A stretch of DNA of 33,354 bases from Hofstenia miamia (Eukaryota > Xenacoelomorpha > Acoela): positions 1,642,789 through 1,676,142 of the forward strand of contig SCFE01000046.1 of the NCBI GenBank assembly GCA_004352715.1, read 5' to 3'. How positions within the stretch are numbered: position 1 is the first letter of the stretch; every line of letters begins with the position of its first letter. The translations under genes were made by a program, and so were the position numbers. Of the stretch, positions 1 to 9,066 are shown piece after piece. Below the pieces are notes generated by a model. It had not been told where the DNA came from. It searched no databases and saw only the letters and a program-made list of their open reading frames with translations.

Positions 1-965
1 AAAGTACCATTAATCGTTTTGAAATGCTGTTCATCGTTCAAACAAACTTCTTCGTGGAGTTCCATTACATTGAATTTAAAACTTTCGAAGAGTGCACTTA
101 TGGAATGCTCAGCGCCGCCATAGTCAAAATCCCTAAACAAAAAAGAACACGGTTCAACCTTTAGTACGGTTAGTTTAAAAAGGCATTCCTTATTTACAAA
201 CTCGTTAAACTTTGTAAATTCGTTGAAAATCTCGGATCTTCGTTTATTCTTAAAAAATATGGGTGTGTATTGCTTAATAGTTTGAAAATTATTCCGAAAA
301 TCTATCAACTGTGACATTTCCTTGTCAATATTTTTGAGCATCTCATTTTTCATTTTCAACACTGAACACTATTGCTTTTCAAAACAACCCTCGATAATTG
401 TCATTAGGGAATCATGGGTTCTTTCCAATGATAATTTGAGTTCAGTAAATGTATTCTCTAATTCAAATTTGCTGTTTTCAAGACGTTCAATGAGCAAATC
501 GAAATCGATAATGTCATCACATCTATCAGAAAAATCAGACATTTTCTCAACACATATTTGCGACAGGTCTTTAGTTGTACTAATATATTGATGATCTTTA
601 TGATCTTCAGTAGCGCAAGATAAACAGATTAGTGTGTTGCAACATGTCTGATTGCAGAAAAGATCTAATTTGTTCCCATGTACATTGCAAAGTGGATAAA
701 CTTCTTCTGTGTATTGAGGATCTTTAATCTTATTAACGTACTCAATGAACTCTTGAGTTCTGAAATCTTTTTTGCAAGAATTTAAAGAGGCAGCATGACC
801 ACAAATTGGGCAGTTGATTTCACTCTGTTGCTTACTTTCGTGAAATTCAGTTAGACACTGCTTACAGTATGAGTGTTGGCAAGGAAGTGCATAGGGATCT
901 GTCAACTGTTCAAGACAAATAGCACATGTTAGGCAATCAGCAGCATCACTGTCGGTTGAGGCCAT
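1..965 (-). CDS. TRIM-like gene, second listing of its 5' part (probable assembly duplicate)
   Basis: This block repeats 3267-4231 at a constant offset of 3266. Its 198-residue RING/B-box protein (369-965) is residue-for-residue the same as the one at 3635-4231, including the TAG stop. The portion 1-368 continues the downstream half of the same gene and runs off the window edge. The copy stops matching at about 977, immediately before a run of ten Ns. Identity of this kind, ending at a gap, is what an unmerged contig overlap or alternative haplotype looks like. A true very recent tandem duplication is possible but less likely. For function see the entries at 3635-4231 and 2471-3628. Confidence 0.75.
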
Positions 966-978
966 CTAAACAGAAAAT

Positions 979-1281
979 NNNNNNNNNNGAATGTGGAATG
1001 GCCCCTCCTCATGTCTTCAAAACTGACTTTGATTTGTTAAATGAAGCTTCGGCAAAAAATTAAAATATTTTAAACACTAAATCCGGAAATGCATTTTTAA
1101 AGNNNNNNNNNNNNNNNNNNNNNTTAGTTGCGAAAATATAACATAATATCTAGTTATCCAACCAACAGAATTCAGTGCGTCAAATTAAATAATATTTTTT
1201 CTAATTAGCTATCTATAAAAAACGGAGTNGGCAAAAAATTAAAATATTTTAAACACTAAATCCGGAAATGCATTTTTAAAG
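979..1281. other. Gap-riddled contig shards with internal duplications
   Basis: Ns occur at 979-988, 1103-1123 and 1229. Between them lie small shards that recur elsewhere: 1051-1102 equals 1230-1281 (offset 179), and 1124-1228 equals 4306-4410 (offset 3182). Only 989-1050 is not seen again in the window. The region is scaffolding debris rather than a biological repeat array. Confidence 0.85.
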
Positions 1282-1784
1282 TATACTTTTCAATAATTTC
1301 ACATTATCAAGATTGTCAAAAAAAGCGAAACGCACGCCCCTGCTCCTGAATGATGAGAACATCAACCTTATTTTTTAGTAAAATTACATGTCAATAAATT
1401 GAGAAGCATGTCTTCTGAAGAAATATATCGCATTCCAGCATTCTAGTTGAACTTTTATGATAAATTAAGATATTTTCATATAACTATTATTAGAGTTGGC
1501 ATGCCTAAAATAAAGAGTGTTTTAAACAGTGTTTTTTGCAATAGTTTTTTAAATGATCTTTTCCAAATTAAATAATATGGAACGATTGGAATTTTTTTTG
1601 AGATTTGTCTATTCGTACTTTCATACCCTACTTTCAAGCGAAAATTAATAAAACTTGTGCATTATATATTAAAAAAAATGAATGTTTATAATTTTATCAT
1701 AATTCAATGTTTCCTACGGTACTATGTGTTTTCAGTAAAATTCTAGAACCTTGAAGTGGTTCTGTCTAAGAGAAAAAAACTGTT
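1282..1784. other. AT-rich non-coding stretch
   Basis: No open frame, repeat or recognisable motif is visible here beyond A and T homopolymer runs. Confidence 0.6.
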
Positions 1785-2025
1785 TTAACCCTGTTAGGCC
1801 CAGTCAAAGAAATAATGGTGTAAATTACTTCCCCTGCATTCTAATACTCATTCCAAGCATTTTGAAACATAATTTGAAAAAAATAAAAATTAAGCATTTT
1901 TATGTAGCATAGAGGCAACACAGGGCCTTATGCAGTACTTTGAACCCATATAACCAAATACATGGTTGCTGTTGAGGATTAAAATGTGTGTAGCACATAC
2001 GCTACACAGGGCCTAACAGGGTTAA
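1785..2025. mobile_element. piggyBac-type MITE with TTAA target duplication
   Basis: A 233-bp non-coding element (1789-2021) begins CCCTGTTAGGCCC and ends with the exact inverse, GGGCCTAACAGGG. It is flanked on both sides by TTAA (1785-1788 and 2022-2025). TTAA duplication with CCC-starting ends is the signature of the piggyBac superfamily. A small hairpin (GTGTAGC/GCTACAC) lies near the right end, and CACAGGGCC occurs twice subterminally. There is no coding capacity, so it would need a transposase supplied from elsewhere. The perfect ends suggest a fairly young insertion. It lies 450 bp beyond the 3' end of the TRIM-like gene. Confidence 0.88.
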
Positions 2026-2470
2026 ACATCTAAAATGTTTTTTCTTAAAAAAATACACTTCTACAATTAGAAAAATTCACAATATATCAGCATATTGCAT
2101 TAGTAAAATCTTAGAATATTGCTCTTAATTTAAGTATTTGAAAAAGCATTTTGTTATTAATGCATAAAAATAAATGATAATCGCGCAACCAATTGGTTGG
2201 CTGAAGTGATCAATTTTAAAAAAAAGCAAAGTAAATTCATAATACAATGCATATGCGACACACACGTGTTTATATGGATAAATATGGGTTCAGGTAAAGT
2301 TAGACACTTCAGTAGCTTTCATTAAAAAAAATGTTATGATGAATACCTAACATTCATAAAACAATTTGAAATAAAATAAATTTAAAATGTATACTAAGAA
2401 ATGCAACAATCACAAATTGGAACTGACCAGAGTTCAAACATTAAACAAAATTATTTTTGAAATACAAAAT
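2026..2470. other. 3' flank of the TRIM-like gene, AT-rich
   Basis: This is the sequence downstream of the minus-strand TRIM-like stop codon. I see no coding segment and no clear AATAAA in the minus orientation close to the stop. Confidence 0.5.
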
Positions 2471-3628
2471 TTAAAAATGAATTTTAAAAATCTTCCTCGA
2501 TCTACTGTAGTTACTAATGCACATTGAAAAAAGAGAGAATTTGGTGATAGAACGTAAACATCTAAGTTCATCATTATCATCAACACAACGGACTCTTTTA
2601 ATGAGTGTTCCAGATTTGACGTCGAAAATTTCTAAGAAACCCTTATTGATGACAGTGACAAGAATATTTTTAGTAAGAAACGCAACTCCTCGATATGAAT
2701 GATCACTGCATAGAAATGTGTGCAAACACGCTTGGTTAGAAAAAGAGAATATAAAAACCTTTTTCAAAGACCATCCGCTAAATGCAATGTAGTCTAAATT
2801 ACTGCTTACACTCATAAAGTTTGCCGTTTTCGGAAGTTCAATCATTGATCGTTTCAGATCACGTGTAATAAGACTGTATTTGTATATTGTATTATCTCGC
2901 GAGTACAAGAACAAAAACTTATTACAAGGACTTGAACTAACAATACATAAGTCATCGATATTGCAAAATGGAATCTCCACTTTTCTGAAAGTCTTTAAAT
3001 CACGAGAGATAGATATCAAACTCTTAGACATGCTACCTTTTTTATTGCACAGAACTATAATATCGCCAAATGGCCCAAAGGCCATAACATTTCTTACTGG
3101 AAAATCGAAATTTTCAAGTTTAATTTCGCTCAAGTCATTTTCTGATGTCAGTTTCAACAACGAAAACGTACCGTTTGTCGATTCTATTGTAAACAGATCA
3201 CCATTAGCAGTATCCGCTAGAATATCATATAAGTTTTGGGTAGATTCATGAACTATATGCGATTTGAAAGTACCATTAATCGTTTTGAAATGCTGTTCAT
3301 CGTTCAAACAAACTTCTTCGTGGAGTTCCATTACATTGAATTTAAAACTTTCGAAGAGTGCACTTATGGAATGCTCAGCGCCGCCATAGTCAAAATCCCT
3401 AAACAAAAAAGAACACGGTTCAACCTTTAGTACGGTTAGTTTAAAAAGGCATTCCTTATTTACAAACTCGTTAAACTTTGTAAATTCGTTGAAAATCTCG
3501 GATCTTCGTTTATTCTTAAAAAATATGGGTGTGTATTGCTTAATAGTTTGAAAATTATTCCGAAAATCTATCAACTGTGACATTTCCTTGTCAATATTTT
3601 TGAGCATCTCATTTTTCATTTTCAACAC
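2471..3628 (-). CDS. C-terminal half of TRIM-like protein (coiled coil end plus beta-propeller-like domain)
   Basis: This is a 385-codon open stretch in exactly the same frame as the RING/B-box ORF upstream, separated from it only by the TAG at 3635-3637. The first AUG of this half is at about 3619-3617 (MKNEMLKNI...). The first roughly 60 residues are charged and helical (NEMLKNIDKEMSQLIDFRNN), continuing the coiled coil of the first half. The remainder has the periodic strand pattern of a WD40/NHL-type beta-propeller: short hydrophobic strands separated by polar turns, such as MSVSSNLDYIAFSG, KVFIFSFSN, ILVTVINKGFLEIFDV and TIYKYSL. No canonical WD or NHL signature is seen, so the propeller is an inference. 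It is most likely the substrate-binding half of a TRIM E3 ligase whose gene now carries a premature stop. It could instead be a separately started protein, but nothing indicates a promoter. Confidence 0.7.
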   Translation of the reverse strand: MLKMKNEMLKNIDKEMSQLIDFRNNFQTIKQYTPIFFKNKRRSEIFNEFTKFNEFVNKECLFKLTVLKVEPCSFLFRDFDYGGAEHSISALFESFKFNVMELHEEVCLNDEQHFKTINGTFKSHIVHESTQNLYDILADTANGDLFTIESTNGTFSLLKLTSENDLSEIKLENFDFPVRNVMAFGPFGDIIVLCNKKGSMSKSLISISRDLKTFRKVEIPFCNIDDLCIVSSSPCNKFLFLYSRDNTIYKYSLITRDLKRSMIELPKTANFMSVSSNLDYIAFSGWSLKKVFIFSFSNQACLHTFLCSDHSYRGVAFLTKNILVTVINKGFLEIFDVKSGTLIKRVRCVDDNDELRCLRSITKFSLFSMCISNYSRSRKIFKIHF

Positions 3629-3634
3629 TGAACA

Positions 3635-4231
3635 CTATTGCTTTTCAAAACAACCCTCGATAATTGTCATTAGGGAATCATGGGTTCTTTCCAATGATAA
3701 TTTGAGTTCAGTAAATGTATTCTCTAATTCAAATTTGCTGTTTTCAAGACGTTCAATGAGCAAATCGAAATCGATAATGTCATCACATCTATCAGAAAAA
3801 TCAGACATTTTCTCAACACATATTTGCGACAGGTCTTTAGTTGTACTAATATATTGATGATCTTTATGATCTTCAGTAGCGCAAGATAAACAGATTAGTG
3901 TGTTGCAACATGTCTGATTGCAGAAAAGATCTAATTTGTTCCCATGTACATTGCAAAGTGGATAAACTTCTTCTGTGTATTGAGGATCTTTAATCTTATT
4001 AACGTACTCAATGAACTCTTGAGTTCTGAAATCTTTTTTGCAAGAATTTAAAGAGGCAGCATGACCACAAATTGGGCAGTTGATTTCACTCTGTTGCTTA
4101 CTTTCGTGAAATTCAGTTAGACACTGCTTACAGTATGAGTGTTGGCAAGGAAGTGCATAGGGATCTGTCAACTGTTCAAGACAAATAGCACATGTTAGGC
4201 AATCAGCAGCATCACTGTCGGTTGAGGCCAT
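3635..4231 (-). CDS. TRIM-like RING finger / B-box protein, N-terminal half
   Basis: The 198-residue product reads as the start of a TRIM-family E3 ubiquitin ligase. A C3HC4 RING is formed by C14, C17, C29, H31, C34, C37, C52 and C55 (TCAICLEQLTDPYALPCQHS). A B-box follows with C93, H96, C104, C109, C114, C117, H122 and H125; spacing around C104-C109 is one residue longer than typical. Residues 135-198 are predicted coiled coil (LLIERLENSKFELENTFTEL). RING fingers recruit E2 enzymes, and TRIM coiled coils dimerise. The start at 4229-4231 is the first AUG, and a strong 3' splice-site consensus abuts it. Translation ends at a TAG, but the same frame stays open for a further 388 codons encoding a propeller-like domain. 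The full family architecture is therefore present with one stop in the middle: a young pseudogene, a readthrough gene, or an allele. Confidence 0.82.
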   Translation of the reverse strand: MASTDSDAADCLTCAICLEQLTDPYALPCQHSYCKQCLTEFHESKQQSEINCPICGHAASLNSCKKDFRTQEFIEYVNKIKDPQYTEEVYPLCNVHGNKLDLFCNQTCCNTLICLSCATEDHKDHQYISTTKDLSQICVEKMSDFSDRCDDIIDFDLLIERLENSKFELENTFTELKLSLERTHDSLMTIIEGCFEKQ

Positions 4232-4245
4232 CTAAACAGAAATTA
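4232..4245 (-). promoter_or_regulatory. Candidate 3' splice acceptor immediately before the TRIM AUG
   Basis: On the minus strand the bases before the start codon read AATTTCTGTTTAG, a pyrimidine-rich tract plus AG directly joined to ATG. This suggests a 5'-UTR intron ending at the start codon, with the promoter and first exon at higher coordinates. Confidence 0.5.
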
Positions 4246-4403
4246 CACTTATCATTGTTATCCATTATCTGTATTTAATCATAATCTTTAAGCCAAAACT
4301 CATATTTAGTTGCGAAAATATAACATAATATCTAGTTATCCAACCAACAGAATTCAGTGCGTCAAATTAAATAATATTTTTTCTAATTAGCTATCTATAA
4401 AAA

Positions 4404-4838
4404 ACGGAGTATCGCAAGGCACCATTCTTGGACCGCTACTTTTTAACATATATGTAAACGACATGCAGCAACATACGAATTGTTAATTGATTCAATACGC
4501 CGATGATACATGCATTTTTAGTGGAAATAAATCCCTAAATCAAGTAATAAATGATGTAGAACAAAATGTGAAAAATTGAAAAAATGTTTTAACATGCACA
4601 AATTAAAAAATAACTATGAAAAAACTGAATTTTGCATCTTGAATCCTCAGGGAAAAAGTTTATTACTTCCAAATTTTTCACTTACTTTTAATAACGCCTC
4701 AATCTCCTCTAAAGAATCATTCAAATAATTTGGCATATTTGACCCTATAGTAATTCTTGACGCTATTCAGATAATACCCAGTCTTGTAATTAAAAAATCT
4801 GAATAAAGAATGTCTTATCCTATCTTATCTTATCTTAA
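4404..4838 (+). mobile_element. LINE 3' fragment (RT motif, 3' UTR, TCTTA tail)
   Basis: From 4406 the plus strand encodes the reverse transcriptase core GVSQGTILGPLLFNIYVND, then after one stop (4475 region) LIQYADDTCIFSGNK, which contains the catalytic YADD. A degenerate post-RT segment follows (KTEFCILNPQ...). The sequence ends in a microsatellite tail of TCTTA units at about 4812-4836. Short tandem-repeat tails are common at the 3' ends of several non-LTR retrotransposon clades. Stops, frame breaks and an internal deletion between the RT and the tail mark it as a dead 5'-truncated copy. It is related to, but distinct from, the elements at 23-30 kb. Confidence 0.8.
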
Positions 4839-5254
4839 TAGCGTTCTTCAGAAACAAGTTGTTTAGTAACAAGCAATACTCTAATAGCAACTCCATAAAA
4901 CAATGCAGTACAGCTTATATCTGACTGAATTCAAAAAGTACAATTTGAAAAAAATTACATTAACAACAAAGATGCATAAATTCGCCATGAGAAGTTGGCT
5001 TGTTTTTTGTAATAAAGTCATGAAAAGCAAAACGCTATTTAATTAAGCCAAGAAATACGATAGTTAGGAATTTCTTTAAATGAAAATGTTTTGGACACTT
5101 GATTACTAATTGACTGGAAAGCCCGCTGATATGGCATTTATAATAGTTCCAAATGTGACCAATAAGCATTTTGATTCGCTATGCGGGATGATGATGAATC
5201 ACTGCATCTCAATTACACTCGTAGGTAGTTTAATTCCTCTGATACGTACGCAGA
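4839..5254. other. AT-rich stretch without recognisable content
   Basis: There is a weak open frame at 5110-5298 on the plus strand, partly overlapping the THAP module, with no family resemblance. Nothing else is supportable. Confidence 0.5.
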
Positions 5255-5329
5255 ATGGTTTACAAATGTGTAGCACCTGGCTGCAGAAACGGCTATAAAG
5301 GATATCAAGGAGTCCATGGAAAATGGTAA
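5255..5329 (+). pseudogene. Orphan THAP zinc-finger N-terminus
   Basis: A 24-codon open segment starts at ATG 5255 and reads MVYKCVAPGCRNGYKGYQGV before a TAA. This matches the beginning of a THAP domain, a C2CH DNA-binding module whose first two ligands are the cysteines in CVAPGC, followed by the typical GYKG. The distal Cys-His pair and the AVPTIF-type tail are absent. The bases at the end read AAAATG followed by GTAAAT, a possible splice donor, so it could be a first exon. THAP modules occur in P-element and some Harbinger-type transposases as well as host proteins. The nearby Harbinger relic is on the opposite strand, so a direct link is not shown. Confidence 0.6.
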
Positions 5330-6126
5330 ATGAATCAAACATTACAAAAACTATTAAAAAAACTTAATATATTATATATGTATATGGAAAAGCTTACTTA
5401 TAGCCTACCCATTAAAAGAAAACAACATGAATAGAAGAGCGCAATTAAAAAATGATTATTGAGATTAAGCTATTTAAAGGAAAATTTCATTTGAAATTTC
5501 AAACTAAAGATCACATTAGAAATAGAAATTTTACGCATACTTCTAACAAATAACTTGTTGACTAGTTTTGCAACACTACCTGAAAATCTTCCTAATAAAG
5601 ACCACGGCGCGGGGATAAGGAGATGAAATGAAATGCATGAGGTAAATAAAAAAGAAGTATGTCAAATCTCACATGCTTTTACAATTTGGTTAAAATCTTT
5701 GAAGCAAACATGCATCAATAAATTTTAAACTGATTGAATAAAAGTGAAAGGCATTACTATGCACTGTACACTCGTAAACAACGACCTAAACTGTAGCAAG
5801 CAATTGCGAAAAAATCCATGCGGGAAAGATACTGTGCAAAGTGCGACAATTATCAGACATAATAGAAATAAATGAAGGTGGGTGCGAGTCAATTTTGAAT
5901 TTGCCTTGAAATCGGGATACGAGGTTGAGAGATCAGCTAATGAGTTGTTATAGTAAAGGCGCAAGCAATGTAGATTAGATCGTTGAACACCAGCTTTCAA
6001 AGACGCTCAACGGACTTGAATTATTTTAGACTCAATTGTAACATCAGCATAGTAGAACGCAGCCTTAATCCAACTGCCCCACTGAGTAACAATAGAGGTT
6101 GTGGTTATAGAATCATACTAGCAGAC
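5330..6126. other. No recognisable gene
   Basis: Short open frames on both strands here (for example 5725-6000 minus, 5983-6189 plus) have no family resemblance. Part may be decayed C-terminal or terminal sequence of the Harbinger element to the right, but I cannot show it. Confidence 0.4.
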
Positions 6127-6670
6127 TTAAATTTCTATGCCGAATCCAGGTGCTTCACTCTCTACTTCTCGAAGCAAATGTATGCATAGGTAATTATGTA
6201 AAATACAACATGTTAGTACAATGTAGTCAACGATTTCTGGCTCTAAATGAATTATTGTTTGCAAAATTGGAAATCTGCATGATAAAATTCCAAAATGACT
6301 TTCAACCATTCTTCTTGCTCTTGAAGGTCTGGAATTAAAGATTCTAGGGAAATGCTGTTATTCTATTTATTGTGAGTGGTTTTGTATCTGGAATTGAAAC
6401 GTGAATATTTTCAAACCGTTGATATAAATTTGTGCTTCTCAGAAAACTCCCACCACTGATTCGTTCATTGACTCCGAAGTTAACATACAATAGTCTATAA
6501 TTTGCATCAAGAATAGCCAATATCACAATACCATGAAAGCGCTTATAATTGTAAAAATACGCGCCAGAATGAGCAGGAGCTTGAATTTCAATATATTTCC
6601 CATCTAATGCACCCAAGCCGGGAGAAAATTCCCGCCCTTCTTGAAAATGGTGGGCCACTTTAAGCCAATC
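6127..6670 (-). pseudogene. PIF/Harbinger transposase relic (DDE_Tnp_4 type)
   Basis: Read on the minus strand, 6658 to 6344 gives WLKVAHHFQEGREFSPGLGA leading into LDGKYIEIQAPAHSGAYFYN and then VILAILDANYRLLYVNFGVN. This is the core of Harbinger-superfamily transposases, with the first catalytic Asp in LDGK. A one-base frame change near 6348 then gives PRIFNSRPSRARRMVESHFG, the conserved SRARR-x-VE segment carrying the catalytic Glu, followed by IVLTCCILHNYL near the C-terminus. The segment that normally holds the second Asp (GDEAF-type) is missing or reduced to AFP, so roughly 20 or more residues are deleted. N-terminus, terminal repeats and the partner Myb-like gene are not seen. The element cannot be active. 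Confidence 0.82.
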
Positions 6671-7284
6671 TTCTCAACTGCAGTGGGCATCTAAATATGT
6701 GCATATAACTTAAATTCATAAAGTGGGAATTATTTCTAAAAACCAGCTTTAATTTAGACTAATACTGAAGCATCAAACAGCAACTTCAATTGATTAAAAA
6801 GAACAGGAAGGCTAATGTTGAAATCATAAAACATTTAAAAGAAAACAGCAAGCCGTTTATGGAAGATGAACTTGATTTTTTCGCAAAATCGTTTGCCTAA
6901 ATTATTCGGAGACTTCCAAAAATTTTCAGTTATGCAAAACAATGTTTACAGTAGAACAACGGAATTGAATCTTTACAAACGCAACCAAGCCCTGCACATG
7001 TGGTATGATCTCCTCCATTTACCAATCTCCGGACATCCCCAACACAATCGTTTAGGCAATCTCGTGTTTGGCATCCATTTTAACTGAAACTTTTCTATGC
7101 AATAATATACAAATTGTATTCTATATTTATTGAGTATTATGTTGAATTTTACTTACCTTTATGTATTCACTTGATATTACGTTTTCGAATTATATAAAAG
7201 TATTGCGTACAGTATATGATATTGTTCTGCAGTCAACTTAAAGGAATACTCCAAACTTTTGAAGCAAAATAACGTCGCCTTTCC
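6671..7284. other. No recognisable gene
   Basis: This would hold the 5' half of the Harbinger element if it were intact. I see only a weak unknown open frame on the plus strand at 6866-7087. Confidence 0.4.
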
Positions 7285-7374
7285 CATCTGATGTTCACAA
7301 TATGTAAACTTGTTAAGAATTATGAAAATAACTAAAATTTTAAAAATTATTAAATTTACATTGAACATCAGATG
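7285..7374. repeat. 90-bp inverted repeat (hairpin)
   Basis: CATCTGATGTTCA (7285-7297) is perfectly inverted at 7362-7374 (TGAACATCAGATG). Pairing continues after a 4-nt bulge with ATGTAAA against TTTACAT. A transcript would fold into a hairpin of pre-miRNA-like size. It could equally be a tiny palindromic transposon remnant. The loop is very AT-rich. Confidence 0.65.
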
Positions 7375-8014
7375 TTACCCATTCCTCTTTTCTCATGGTG
7401 CTTTCTTTTTCTTTTGAGCAAGTGTATAGCCAACGTAACCAAAAAATTGTTGTTATTCATCTCAATTGAAGGAATAAATTACTTTTTTTATGCGGAAGTG
7501 TTTCCAGGCGTTTGCTTAGTTTTCTTCTCACTTGAGAAATTCCAGTATTAGAAATGGAATCATTGATTACTAGAAACATATGCATAATAATTTTTAGTAT
7601 TTCTCTAGAAAAATAGGTTCCAATTTCATAGTCAATATTTAATTGACATTTTTTAATAAAGTATAATATGACATCATGAAAATTTAAACGAATTTAATAC
7701 TTTAATCCTCTATTTTTGGAGTGAGGTTGCCTTTTTAACATATTAATTGCAGTACAGGCAGACAGCAATGACGTCAGTTGGGTTTGTTGTTAAAAACAAA
7801 AATTGCAACTTTAAAGGTTGGATCGTTTGAACGCGGCCTAACTTTATGCCAAAGCATTGAGCGAAGTTCCCATCATTGACGTCTGATTCCGTCCCATCTG
7901 CGCATAAACAGGCTTTCTCACCACAATGTCTGCGTAGTGCCTTGTTAGTATTAGGGTAACTAATTTGCGTGATTTGCGAGCGCAATTATTCTCTTGGCAT
8001 TATTGAACTGCCCA
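7375..8014. other. No recognisable gene
   Basis: An 80-codon minus-strand open frame (7743-7985) with several cysteines is present but matches nothing I know. The remainder is AT-rich non-coding sequence. Confidence 0.4.
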
Positions 8015-8209
8015 TTATGTCTGGTGCCTTGTGCCAACAAATTGTGGAAAATTTCCATTGCAGTCATAGATTGTTAGGGATATGTCATTAAGTTGTGCTG
8101 CGTCAAACATATAGTAATCAGCAAAACTGGGTCGCCAAGGATTAAAAAATTTGATTCCCTCCATTGAGGAGAAAGTTCTCCCAACTGCATGGCCTATGTC
8201 GTTATCAGG
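8015..8209 (-). pseudogene. Unrecognised coding-like fragment
   Basis: A 64-codon open segment without an initiating Met at its left limit reads DIGHAVGRTFSSMEGIKFFN, then PSFADYYMFDAAQLNDISLT and IYDCNGNFPQFVGTRHQT before a TAA. Composition (balanced, with W, D, G and few low-complexity runs) looks like real protein rather than chance translation of AT-rich DNA. The pattern of an aromatic strand, LTIYD, NG turn and closing strand resembles jelly-roll-like proteins carried by some large DNA transposons, but that is only an impression. A relic of an unidentified element or gene is the safest statement. Confidence 0.35.
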
Positions 8210-8799
8210 TTAGAAATGTATGACATTTGATGTGGATGCCTCCGTCTCCACAATTTTAGCATATTAGGTTGATGAAAACCACAGATGCAAATGGGCTACG
8301 TACTATAAAAATGTTCACAGCACATTGTTTGTTACTGGCCCAGTTCAATCGAATCCATCTATATCAAATTTTCAGTCTATCTTGAGCCTATTTAAAAAAT
8401 GAAATGTAGACCGCTTAACAAAAAAGAATGGGTACAATTTTACAGCAAAGAAGGTAATGCGTAATTTCAATTCTATGCTATACAACATTGACGTCACTCA
8501 GAACTAGAAAAGTGGTTATTAGTTAAAAAGTGCATGCATAAACTTATTTTCTTAGTAGGGCATCAAATATTCTATATTACCTCAATTTGTTTTAGACTGA
8601 TGCATTCATTAAATTCTCTATATTGATATTATTTGCATGGTAATGGAAGACAAAAAGGCTTTGTTTTGCTTATCACATGCTGTGCTCATTTAAAAAAGTA
8701 AAAAACCACACAAGGTTTGAACTAAGCCATGGATCTCCACACGAGACACTTTCAATAGTTTTTTAATTTAATTACTGATCTAAATTTTAGCAATTTAAA
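8210..8799. other. No recognisable gene
   Basis: AT-rich sequence with no sustained open frame. A TGACGTCA-like palindrome is present near 8490 without context. Confidence 0.4.
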
Positions 8800-8893
8800 T
8801 AGGTTTGATGACTTGGGTGCAATAGATGGAAAACATATTGAAATTCAAGCTCCAGCTCATTTTTGCTCATATTTTTACAATTTTTTGTTGTAG
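8800..8893 (+). pseudogene. Second Harbinger transposase fragment
   Basis: The plus strand encodes GAIDGKHIEIQAPAHFCSYF followed by YNF. This is the same catalytic block (first Asp in IDGK) as in the relic at 6344-6658, with a few substitutions and opposite orientation. Flanking sequence does not continue the family. It shows that at least two copies of this Harbinger lineage landed within about 2.5 kb. Confidence 0.75.
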
Positions 8894-9066
8894 CATTTAA
8901 CAAAGACAATTGAAGTAAAAATTCCACCTTTTCGGATTTCGTCTGTTCGACCAAAAACTTCAACTAAAGTCTGTCACAGTTGTGCCGGATTTATGCCATT
9001 GTAGGATGTGTGGCGGTAGAGACACTGTCTGCAGAGGTAATGTCGTTAGCACGAATGTTTTCTTAA

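Noticed and set aside
322-591. Plus-strand open frame opposite the TRIM gene (and its twin at 3588-3857)
   Set aside because: It is an antisense shadow of the RING/B-box reading frame; other plus frames at 2517-3430 are likewise shadows.
3629-3655. 27-nt intron removing the TRIM stop codon
   Set aside because: It starts GT, ends CAG and preserves frame, but is far below usual animal intron length and lacks a polypyrimidine tract; kept only as an alternative to test.
1-4231. True tandem TRIM paralogues
   Set aside because: Identity including the stop codon, and termination at Ns, point to an assembly overlap rather than gene duplication.
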